DNA from: Nectonema munidae
Taxonomy: Eukaryota > Nematomorpha > Nectonematoida > Nectonematidae
Length of the DNA stretch: 64,000 bases
NCBI GenBank assembly: GCA_030549495.1
Contig: JAUIRK010000509.1
Location: forward strand, 363,501-427,500
Direction: 5' to 3'
Each line of letters starts with the position of its first letter. Position 1 is the first letter of the stretch. The translations under genes and the position numbers were made by a program. Below the pieces are notes generated by a model. That model was not told the origin of the DNA, did not search any database, and worked only from the letters and a program-made list of their open reading frames with translations. Below, piece by piece: positions 1 through 9,905 of this stretch.

Positions 1-1956
1 GCCGTGTTGCTTACCATAGGCCAGGACTTCTCAAAGTGTGTGCTAGCTGTACTAGGAGGGTATTAGGTATGTTTGAAAGAAAAAATATTTTGCGTTATTT
101 GCACATACTTTGATGGTTACTCTTGTTCACGATTGGCAGTTTAATTGCAACTTCCATTCAAAAGAAAAAATGTAGCATTTGGAATTTAGAAAAAGCATCA
201 CTCTTGGTTTGTTAACTACTACTAACCCTAGAAGAAAAGTGGAAGAAGCAAAAATACCAGACTTACCCATTGTTATAAGATTTGACATTTTTGTCATTCC
301 AGCATTTCTACTACTCAAGGTGCTAAAAGAGTCCTGTCACGACTCAGAAATATCCTGTTCCCCGAGGGGAGACATTCTCCTAGTTCCCCTTGGGGAAGCA
401 TTTTGCCGGGTTTCTGTAATCGAGGAAGAAATTATTCGTGCACTTAAAACAAATAGATAAAACAAAGAACCTGCAAATTAGTTTCCATAAACACTCATTT
501 ACCTTTTTATATTTTTTAGATCATGCGTAAAAATTCTAGATCACTATTATCATATGGTTGTAGTAATTTAGGTATATATTAAGTCCTTCACCTATTTTTT
601 GTGAAAATTTAAAAAAAAGCGTTGAAAAACATCGTTTAACCACATTTTTGAAAATGTTCCTTCCAATTACTTGACTCCTCGCTTCAAAGGCATATTCATT
701 TAAATTTTTTCAATTTAGTTTGAAACACGAAAATTGATCTATAGACAAGGATTGCAACAAAATAAATTTGCTAGATTCTAAAACAACTGATAGTAATTAT
801 TATTTGAACCGTAATCAAAATGCATTGAAGGAATCATAAAAGTATAAAGTGTTGCCAGACGCAAAAAAGAAGGAAAGAAAGGAATGAGAATTTCGCATTT
901 TTATGCAGTTTGCCGAAAAAATGTTTGAATAGCAGTTATAGTTCATCAAAATTGAGAGTTAAGGATGAAATTATATCAGCAAACAGAGGAATGAATTTGG
1001 ATCGGGAGACAGATAAAGATTTAATAATGGTTCCTTAAAATATCAATAGCTGGAAACAATTTGAAAATAACATGTTTGCAAATTTTACCCCCTGTCACCT
1101 CGTGGAATAGATCCCCCCGTCCAGATCACATTCCAGACTCCCAAGATCCCTATACGCAGGACTCTGAACTAAATGCTCTAAGTTTTATCAGAAAATATCA
1201 AGATATTTGATTTTTTAATAATGATATATTTCATTTTTTTGTATTTTTGCAACAACACTTGTAGTTTGCTATAGAAAGCTAGCGCACAGAAAGGGAATTC
1301 ACAACTATTATGGTATTTTAATTACCAAGAATAGTAATATTATGCATGGTTACAGTAGCCAATTAAAGGAGTTACTGTAATCCCTTTTTGTTTTCAGTGA
1401 TGATTGCTAACGTTTGCACTCGTGACTTCTTTCTGAGAAGCTTAAAAGCCCACGATCTCCAACTATATCTTCAGCTTGATTTACAATATATCTTCTGTGA
1501 AAAGAAATCCAAAAATGATTCAGAACTCTACTAATTTATTTATCAGCAAATTAAATCAAAGCATTGATCCGATTTATTTTTCATATAACAGTTTTGTTAG
1601 ATGTCTATATACAATTGCATTTAAGCCACCACCTGTCAAAATTTAGCCACCAATGAAGCTCATATGCCTCGGATAACAAAGCTTTCACAACACGTCATAA
1701 AGTTTATGACGTATATTTTGAAAGTTGAATAGCGTCTTATCAAAGAAGTTAAGTCGTCTGCATTTTGAACTAAAATTTTACTAAGTTTTACTTGTCCATA
1801 ACAAGCCCCGTTTAAACCCCAAAAATTCCATTTGACATGTTCATAAAACACAGATGTAGAGAGTTTGGGCTAAGCGCTGCTCCGCCCGTCTCCTGCCACA
1901 AAGTTTTGACACTTAAAAATATTTCTACATAATTCAATATTTGAAGAATTTTATTG
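1..1956. other. AT-rich stretch without a recognised gene
   Basis: No exon, RNA gene or transposase similarity was recognised. An open frame at 179-460 (+) starts from a non-ATG codon and encodes 93 residues with no motif I know. It covers a small near-palindrome of CCCCGAGGGG type around 360-400. A short piece at about 1290-1350 recurs at about 5760-5840 as a dispersed repeat, sharing the core TATTTTAAT(T/C)ACCAAGAA, which suggests an old interspersed element. Confidence 0.5.
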
Positions 1957-2193
1957 AAAAAAAGCTCTATGAATAGAAAAATTAATTGGAATGTAGTTAA
2001 AGTAAACTAAGTTCACATTCAATTTTAAAATTTATTATATTACCTGATTTGTATTAACTACAAATTCAATTTATCGGGAATTATTTGCCCTCAAAATTTA
2101 AATAGCCTTCCAAATATTGCAATAGTTAAATTGAATTTGAACTTAATTTACTTTAACTACATTCCAATCTATTTACTATTCATAGAGCTTTTT
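1957..2193. repeat. Inverted-repeat MITE-like element
   Basis: Two arms of roughly 70 bp face each other. The left arm begins AAAAAGCTCTATGAATAG and continues through AATTGGAATGTAGTTAAAGT. The right arm carries the reverse complement (ACTTTAACTACATTCCAAT, then CTATTCATAGAGCTTTTT). The middle is AT-rich and has no coding capacity. This is the shape of a short non-autonomous DNA transposon. I could not fix a clean target-site duplication, so the superfamily is not assigned. Confidence 0.65.
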
Positions 2194-3467
2194 ATGCTCT
2201 CTGCCTTAAGATCCTATAAGTCAAGAAAAGTAACGCGCTAAATCTTTTGCCTCAAAGATGGGATCAAGATTAAATCTTTTCTAATCGTAGAACTAGTTGT
2301 TGCATCATTGTGTTTAACATTAACTTTTTTTCCAATGTTATTGTGCTCAGTATTTTTCTTGTTCAAAATTTTGTTCAAATTGAAGATTTAGTTGTGAACT
2401 GTGCAAAAGGATTTAAAAAAAAAAAAAGAGTAAGCATACATAATTAATTTTGTTTTTGGTCGAATGAAAAGCTTAAAAAATCAATAGAAAATTTAATTTT
2501 TTATATTTATCCTCAGTCTATCAACTCTGTCACATCCATGAGAAAGCTAACTGAATTTGCGAAATTGTCGATAGCCTTAAATCCGTAGCTCTTTGTAATA
2601 TTTTCTGGCAGTTTTTGCCGGTAATGGCCCCCAGATTACCTATCAGCGTAAAGAGAGATTTGAAAGTGAGTGAACACTTTTCCCTGTAAAAAAAGGCTGA
2701 GGCGGTGAGGGTGCGGAAGTTAGTTAGACTTTCTAAGAGTTATATATTTGTTCATCAGTTGATTTCTCTTTTCATTCATTTTTCATTCCACTCTCTTTAT
2801 TTGTTCTATTTCGTCTTTTACCAAATTTACCAATATCGTAAGTGTATTTTCCCTCTTCGCAATTCTATTCCGCATTTTAGGGAAATAGAATTGTGAAAAA
2901 AGAAAAGAGAACAAAAATGGTATATACATATTGTTTACTTGTTAAAAATTTTTAATAGAATGTAAAGTTCATTTACCAGCAAAGATGTTAGCTTCTCAGT
3001 TTTCGCAGGAAACTTCTTTACACAAAAGCCTTAAGAAATAGATTTTAGGATATAGGCAAGAGTTATTGTGCAAAATATTTTTTATGTTTACACTATAAAT
3101 CTAATAAAAAATATTTTAATTTAAGATTTATAAAGTTGGAAATTTTAAAAATTAATGCAAAATCTACCTTGCACAAACATCATGACAACTCCAATCACAA
3201 CAAACATCCTTCCTTGATCTTTACTTAAAGAATGTGAAAATTATGTTATTGTATTAAATCATAAAGATAATGGCAAAAATGGAGTTTTCCATCGAAAAGC
3301 GCCACTTTGATTACTTGTATCTGCAGCTAAATGAGAAAAATGAAAAACACAACAAAAGCAATCTTATGAAGTACGAAATAGCAAAATATATAGCATGTTT
3401 GATTGACATATACAATATTGAGAATACTGATTCTTTTTCAATTCTCAGAATTATGTTGTTCTCTTAA
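2194..3467. other. AT-rich stretch, nothing recognised
   Basis: Only short open frames without recognisable motifs occur here. The frames at 2705-2896 and 3270-3467 are low-complexity and I regard them as chance. Confidence 0.4.
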
Positions 3468-3714
3468 TTTTACTCTAAGATTAACTCTTCTATCATCTGA
3501 AAGTTAGAATTAAAACCACGGATAAAATGAAGAAGTTGTGAGGTATTCGAGATATCGATTGATTCATTCAAAGTCAAGAAAAAGATAGCAAATTTTTAGT
3601 TCTTTATGTATTTGCTCAAGGATGTTTTGTCCAATTTTTTTGTTATTTTTGATTCGTGGTGTTTATTCTGCCTTTCAGATAATAGAAGAGTTAGCGTAAG
3701 TCTAACTGATAGGT
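3468..3714. repeat. Inverted-repeat MITE-like element
   Basis: A left arm at about 3472-3527, with core AACTCTTCTATCATCTGAAAG, is matched by the reverse complement at about 3652-3712 (CTTTCAGATAATAGAAGAGTT). The arms extend over about 55 bp with scattered mismatches and a spacer of about 125 bp. It is non-coding and best read as a degraded MITE. The ends are too eroded to call a target duplication. Confidence 0.55.
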
Positions 3715-4465
3715 GGTAAGATTAAGATGCATGATACAACGACTGGGAAAGACATTTTTATAGAAAATTGAGAAAAATTTTCAAAACTTTCAATGCTAAA
3801 TCAGCTATGGATGTTAATAATAATTGATGGAAGGACAAGTATTCGTTGGGAAGATTAAGACGATACGTTAGAAGATTAGTTTCACACTTTTCTTGAAGAC
3901 GTGGAATCAGAAATGTTTGACTTCTTTTTTTGCTCAGCTGTGTTAAAGTTTTACTTCGATTTTTAAGCTTCGAAATGGGATAAATATATTTCTTGCTAAA
4001 AAAAACAAAGCTAATTCATTCATCTGCAATCCCATGTGACTATCAAATTTAGCGTTTTCCGTTGGCATTGCATCTCATAAAAATGGATTAAATTTAAAGC
4101 TTTTGGACAAGATAATCGCATTTTAGCGATTTTTGTAAATTGTTAACTTTACAATATAAGTATATTATTTCTAGCCATATGTAGAAGCCTGCAAAAAGCC
4201 AGCAGTACCTTATGGTGGATTTTTCGGGTTGGCAGAAATTACACTGATTTATCGCTACTGCTGCTGCTGCGAAAGTGTAACAAATTCTACACTTTTCGCT
4301 GAGAGTACCTGCTTTTATGGGCATACTCTCTCAGTTTAAACAAAGTTGTTGGCTAACAACAACAACAATATAATCTTATTTTTGATTTAATGGACTCTGC
4401 AGATAGGATTTCGAAGAAAACTTTTATTTGAAACACAATTAAAAAAAGTAAATTTTTCTCATTTC
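3715..4465. other. AT-rich stretch, nothing recognised
   Basis: No coding or repeat signal is clear. A run of GCT/GCTG trinucleotides lies near 4255-4270. Confidence 0.4.
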
Positions 4466-4605
4466 AAGGGTAAAGGTACCGTGGGTGTTTTCATCGAAAA
4501 GGCACAATTGCGCTGCTTGTATCAAACTATGAAGAAAGCAGGCTTGATGCGGTATCGAACCCAATACCTTGAGTTATCGAATCCAACATCCAATAAACCC
4601 TACTC
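4466..4605 (-). repeat. tRNA-derived SINE, family 1
   Basis: Read on the minus strand this has a tRNA-like head with a B-box GGGTTCGATACCGC, and just before it the phrase GGATTCGATAACTCAAGG. The tail runs through TTGATACAAGCAGC, a CACAATTG-type core and ATGAAAACACC. The same order appears at 39625-39771 (+) and 57385-57478 (-), so this is a dispersed family. The head resembles a pol III promoter. The source tRNA cannot be named from this. Confidence 0.7.
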
Positions 4606-5990
4606 ACGCTGGAAGCCAACTTTCAACTAAGATAAAACGAATCAATGAAATAAAATTGTAGAGTTGTGCTTAAACGTTGCTGTGAATAGAATTGCTTTAA
4701 AACACTTTTTCTCATCCCAGCTGGAAAAGATGTCAAATAAAATTGAAATAAATTTAATGTAGGCATAGGATAAATAGTTTTACTTGGAAAACTTATGCTT
4801 TTGATGCGTGAGAAAAATGATGTTGTATTGCAGAGTAGAAAAAAAGAAGGTGAAGAGAAAATGGACACATCCAATCATTTTGATATTGGTCACTAAAGAA
4901 GAAACATAAAGAAAGGCGTGGAAAAGTGTTTTGATCGGAGTGGGATTTACAGAGATGACCTCCTAACCACCCTGAAAATCACAACTTCAAACATTATAAC
5001 TTTTTTTTCGTGAGTTTTTCTATACGAATCTTTTATATAATTCGATTGGATGCTTACAATGCTACAAATATAGTCAAAATAATTGGCAATCTAGACATTT
5101 TACTTGCTTGTGTCGAAATTTTAAAAAATAATGTAAATTAATAAAAAGGTCAAGTTGAAAATTTTAAATAAGTTTTGTAAAAATTAGATTCTCATAATTT
5201 TAATATCATTTAGGTATCTTGAATATGCATTAATTTGTAGGGCAGAAATTTCGTTTGCAATCGAGATAACAAGATTGCAGGAGGTCAAAAACAGCAAGAC
5301 CCATAATTGATCCAAAATAATTCCTTTAGTAAAGAGTTTCAATAAAACAATGTATCAATATTTAAACAGAATATAATACTGTGTTGGAAGAGTGTCCACA
5401 AAAGTGAAAGATGCGTTCACATTAATCATTTTGATTATCAGAAATAATAAAGCGCATTATAATTGGGCAATCTTTACAACTTGTCAACAATAGGGCCAAT
5501 AGGATGGAGGGAAAAAAAGACCCATATCGAGTATTGATCTGTTTTTTAAACCTTTTGTGTTAGCGTTGCTGAACCCTGCCTAGCAATCTAGAGATATATA
5601 TTATATATTGTGTTCATTTATATACACTCTTGTCTACAAAAAAATTATAAAAAATTTAAAAAAAAATTTTAATTAATTTTTTTAAATAAATATTTTCAAT
5701 ATTTTTCTGTTATGTCACCAATACCAATATTTGGATTGATATAAAGAACTCGGTGAAAGCGAATTTACAACTAATATGGTAGCTTTATGCTGATTTTGTG
5801 GTATTTTAATCACCAAGAATAGTAATTCCACGCAACATACCCCATAATAAAGCTTTAGTTTTGCAAATTTCAGTGAGAAGATAATAGTTGGGAATTGGTA
5901 TTACAACAGGTGTGGCAGAAAGGCTTCTTCATGTCTAATAAGACTCAAAGCACGATTAAGTAATCCAAAGACTTCAAAAATAATATATTG
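4606..5990. other. AT-rich stretch with one dispersed repeat
   Basis: No gene recognised. The segment at about 5760-5840 is homologous to about 1290-1350 and has about 20 bp of extra sequence inside it. The remainder is simple AT-rich DNA. Confidence 0.4.
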
Positions 5991-6286
5991 CAGTGGCGGA
6001 TGCAAGGGGGAGGCCTCATGGGCCTAGCCCCCCCCCCTATATGAAAAATAGCTTCGAAAATTACCCTTACTAATGTATATCCTTACATGTATAAAAAATA
6101 AATTTTTGCAATTTATTCATGGCAAAATAATGTTAAAAATATGAAAACATAGGTAATTAGTGATTCTAAAACATATAATACAGCTGTCGTATTCTCTGAA
6201 GACTTTAAGCAAAATTGCAAAAAAAATTAAATAGATTTCCCCCCCCCCCCCCCCCCCCCCATAAGAAATTTCTGGATCCGCCACTG
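5991..6286. mobile_element. hAT-type MITE with perfect 8-bp target duplication
   Basis: The left end reads CAGTGGCGGATGCA and the right end is the inverse of CAGTGGCGGATCCAG, a terminal inverted repeat typical of hAT elements (ends start CAG). The element is flanked on both sides by ATATATTG (5983-5990 and 6287-6294), an exact 8-bp duplication as expected for hAT insertion. It is 296 bp long and non-coding. It has a C run near the left end and a run of about 22 C at 6239-6260. The intact duplication argues for a fairly recent insertion. Confidence 0.9.
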
Positions 6287-6565
6287 ATATATTGTATTAT
6301 GTGCTCGTGTAAACAGAGGAGAATAAAAGTTAGAAATTTAAATGATTCTTCTCTAAAATAAATAAAAACTTTGAAAATTTTGATGTAAATTTTTTCACCT
6401 AAATCAACACTATTTTTAAGTGACAGGCTTTTATATAAAATTTAGATGCACACTTAATTATAGAAATTATGATCAATTCAGCAATAAAATTGAACACACA
6501 AATTATTATATATCTTGAACAGATAGAAGGAATCAATTTTTATAATATATCATTTTGTTAAAGAT

Positions 6566-6650
6566 AAAAGTAAAGGTATAGAGAGAGAGAGAGAGAGCGC
6601 AATGCTATCATCAAGAAGGCACAATTTACAGCGGCTGTATCAAAACGATA
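6566..6650 (-). repeat. Fragment of SINE family 1 tail
   Basis: The stretch after a short (GA)n run (about 6580-6598) carries ATCATCAAGAAGGCACAATT and GCTGTATCAAAAC. These match the tail half of the SINE at 4466-4605. The tRNA-like head is missing, so this is a truncated copy. Confidence 0.5.
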
Positions 6651-6780
6651 GGATTCTAAGCGAAAACCTTCTAGAATGAAACTAAATTATAGGCTACTAC
6701 TGATATAGTATGCTTTTTTGAAAAAATACACACAGATTAAAGAGTTACTATACTAACAGAAGTCATTAAATGATCTTTTA

Positions 6781-6920
6781 GGGGTCTTATTCCTAGGGGT
6801 CCAAGGGAAAAATAATCTTCTATAGCTGGACAGATCGTAAGAATATAGTTACGATACGGAATCGATCCCAGACCATCTCGATCAATACCCCACGCTCAAA
6901 CCACTAGGCCATCTGTCGAA
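6781..6920 (-). repeat. tRNA-derived SINE, family 2
   Basis: On the minus strand it begins GACAGATGGCCTAGTGGTTT, an A-box-like segment, and then has a B-box GGGATCGATTCC. The unit ends with a region reading GAAGATTATTTTTCCC on that strand. Copies at 21757-21892 and 25843-25940, also on the minus strand, share head and spacing. The tRNA-like head and dispersed copies support a SINE rather than a functional tRNA gene. Confidence 0.7.
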
Positions 6921-8406
6921 TTTATACATTTATACAAATTTTGAAAGAAACAAAAAATTATTAAAAAACTTGAAAAGATTTAAAAATCAGCAAAAAAATT
7001 AAATTATATAAAAAAAAAGTTAAAAACTTTAACTGAATATTTAACTACTTATTTATTGTAACTTTCGACAGAGGGATACGTAATTAGCCGACAAAACATT
7101 TGCAAGAATAAACCGCAAATCTATGAAATATTAAGAAAGTACAAAACTAGCTAACAAAGAAAGGAATTGCATAGCTAATTAGCAACAGCATCAAAACAAC
7201 CCTCAAGTCTAAACGACTTCCAACGTTTCCAAAGGTTTTCCGAATAGATAAACGACATTTGTAGTTTTATTTTATGGGTGAAGAAGAAATAATTTCGCGT
7301 GCCAGCATGAAAAAAAGTGTTTCGTCATTCTTCTTCCTGTTTACCAAAATGAAAGTCTTGTAAAGTTAGAATTATTGTGAGATATAACAAATCTTCCAAT
7401 ATGTCAATAATCTCTTCATATCATGGAGTTTAGCATTCAATCAACTAGTTAGCTCTCTCTGACTAACACAATTACTGACTCTAACTTTCTTCAAAGAATT
7501 ACCCTTTTGAAACATTTTCTTCGCATTGCTAACTCGAAGCAATGGAAAAAACAGTTTTGTGAAAAAAATTGCATAACACGTTTGCATCGAAAAGAAAATA
7601 TAGAAAGAATTTGATATGTATGTATATATGCATGCATAGATACGCATATTTTAAAACTAATCAAAGAATTTATATAATGGAGCTTTGCTTTTAAAAGTGC
7701 TTATTGAACAGCTTTACGAGTGAGATTCATAATATCGGAGAGACAAAATACTCTAACAGTGTCAAAGGGAAGCTTTTCACACGATATCTGTGCATTTCAA
7801 ACTCTTAAAGTTTATGAGGAGAGTGAGAGCATTTTAAAGCAATTTTCGCATCAGCAATGCATTTACTCCTACTATACTCGGATACATCTACATCGATATC
7901 ATGACGTGATAAGTGGAAGCGATTAAACGTGTCAGTCAATCCAGGACAAAATATTTCATTTTAATTTGCTGTATCGAACATTTCATCATCAATAATAACA
8001 CGCTTATAAAGGTTAGACTTTAATAATAGAAATTTTAATTGCAATGATGTATTCAATGTATAATTTGTAAAAGTTAAGAATCCAAAATGCCAAAAACATT
8101 GAATACCTATCGGATTATTATCGTTTAAAGTGTTTCCCTTGCCTATGCTATGGTATGCAAGTCTATTCATAGCGTTGTTGGAGATGAAAAAAGATGCAAT
8201 TTCGTCTTACTTTTGACAAGAGGGCAGCAATGAGTGTAGGCCTTGAAGTTGAACAAAGAAGATATGCTTAGGTAGTCGGAGGCCTTTCCAACGAACGTTC
8301 GCTCATTTGTTATCTAAAAAGTTAGGGAAGAGAATGAAAGACTAGCTTCACAATTTCTATTTTTGCAGTTGAATATATATAATATATATACTTATACATA
8401 CATAAA
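6921..8406. other. AT-rich stretch, nothing recognised
   Basis: Short open frames (7441-7647 minus, 7720-7926 plus, 7961-8170 minus) have no recognisable domains. I see no repeats with clear boundaries. Confidence 0.4.
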
Positions 8407-8536
8407 CCGGTTATAGACCAGAGTCGACATATGTCGACTTTACAAAAATATGAATCGTCTGCGTTTATTAATTCTTTTTAATACAAATCTTCTGCTTTAT
8501 ACTAGATATCGTCTGATTATTCTGTTCGTTAAAGGG
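8407..8536. mobile_element. TTAA-flanked MITE (piggyBac-type), copy A
   Basis: It ends GGG followed by TTAA (8537-8540). It begins CCGGTTATAGACCAG, preceded by TAAA, which looks like a mutated TTAA. Internally it has the perfect palindrome GTCGACATATGTCGAC and the phrases AATCGTCTGCGTTTA and AGATATCGTCTGATTATTCT, shared with copy B (8632-8759). The TTAA site and CCC/GGG termini are the signature of piggyBac-mobilised MITEs. Confidence 0.7.
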
Positions 8537-8631
8537 TTAAGGTAGTGCTTATTTTAAACGATAATAATGAGCCAGCTTACTAAAGATTAAAATAATACAA
8601 TTTGTTTACCTGATTACTTCGTCCCTTTTAA

Positions 8632-8759
8632 CCCGTTAACGCCCAGAGTCGACATATGTTGATTTTACAAAAATAAATCGTCTGCGTTTATCAAAGCTCT
8701 TTAATACAAATCTTCTGCTTTACATTAGATATCGTCTGATTATTCTGGTTGTTAACGGA
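8632..8759. mobile_element. TTAA-flanked MITE (piggyBac-type), copy B
   Basis: It is flanked by TTAA on both sides (8628-8631 and 8760-8763). The left end is CCCGTTAACGCCCAGA and the right end is the inverse of TCCGTTAACAACCAGA. It is 128 bp, non-coding and clearly related to copy A less than 100 bp away. It is more distantly related to the elements at 43211-43361 and 45304-45437, which share the GCAGACGAT / ATCGTCTGC motifs. Confidence 0.8.
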
Positions 8760-8763
8760 TTAA

Positions 8764-9386
8764 GTTCCGTCTTTTTAACTTTATTTTCTTTTCTTTTTTA
8801 ACTTTTTTAATATAAAGAAGGAAAAAAGATGAAATTAAAGCACACAAGAAGGAATTAAATATAATATAAGACTAATTTAAGCGTAAGCTTTATAATGTGA
8901 TGAATTAGTGCTACGTTTTTTTTTACTTTTTCATTGATTCTTTTTTTTGTTGCTATTTATACTTCATTAATCACAGTAAAAATGCCAAACTTGATTTTAA
9001 TTTAATTATTTTTATTTTCAAAAGTATGGCAATAAAAGATGGAAGATAGTGTACGCAATAAGCAGATAGAAAGATTTTAAAAAAATAGGATGTTTTAGAA
9101 AACACACAAAGATGATTTTTGAAAGTTGATGTCAAAAGCCAAAACAGCCGCTTGGAGACGCCAACATGGTGATAAAATTTGTAAAAATAGGACAAATAAG
9201 ATATACACAGTTCCGTAAGTTATGTGTGATGAAAATAATTATTCATGATGTTATACAATAATGAATATGGCAAAGAAAAAAAGAAAGATTGTAGGTGTAT
9301 ATACATATTATTATCATTAGAAGCAAATACTAGGAGTGGTCGGTGTAACTATTTTACCTACAAACATAGCAGTTGGAGATGGAGCA
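8764..9386. other. AT-rich stretch, nothing recognised
   Basis: Homopolymer-rich AT DNA. The open frame at 8971-9195 (minus) has no motif. Confidence 0.4.
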
Positions 9387-9905
9387 TCATAGTGAGAGTT
9401 GTAGGATTGAAGACAAAAGGATAAAACCCATTTTTGTAGCTGCTTTATAGGAAAAGGAAGGCTTCAGAGCTATTGAAGAGAGTGGATACCTTGTACGAGA
9501 AGGATTGCTTTGATTTTGTATATTTATGAAAAGGTAGGGACATTTTGTGAATGAGACGAGGCGAAGTTCTCTCTTTTTGAAAGTTGAAAGAGATGAATTG
9601 ATTAAATATAGGAGGGAGCATCGAGTATATGTATTTGTATAAAGTGACGTAGACAATGGGATTGTATATGTCTTCAAGTTTCAATAGAGAATTTATGAAA
9701 AAGATATTGTTAGTGTGATAAATTGGGTAGCAATTGAAAATAACTCTCAAAATCCTTTTTTGAATAAAAAGTCTTTTGTGTGACCCCAGTTGAAAGTACT
9801 ATACCTTAGGTGAGGTAGGAAAAGACTTTTGTAAAGGATAATCATTGTTTTAGTGGGCAGGAATCTTTTGGCCTGTTTCAGCATGCTACAAATGTAAGCT
9901 AGTTT
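9387..9905 (-). pseudogene. CR1/L2-like LINE ORF2 C-terminal relic
   Basis: The minus strand encodes, with at least one frame change, the region after the reverse-transcriptase palm. It reads TKTMIILYKSLFLPHLRYS, then ILRVIFNCYPIYHTNN, then KLEDIYNPIVYVTLYKYIYS, and ends in a SFSYKVSTLFNSS stretch. This order (YKSLxxPHLxYG, RxIxN, short helices, SxRSxxxWN-like) is the usual end of CR1/L2-group ORF2 proteins. The 5' part (endonuclease, palm) is absent, as expected for a 5'-truncated LINE. It is not expected to be functional. Confidence 0.75.
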
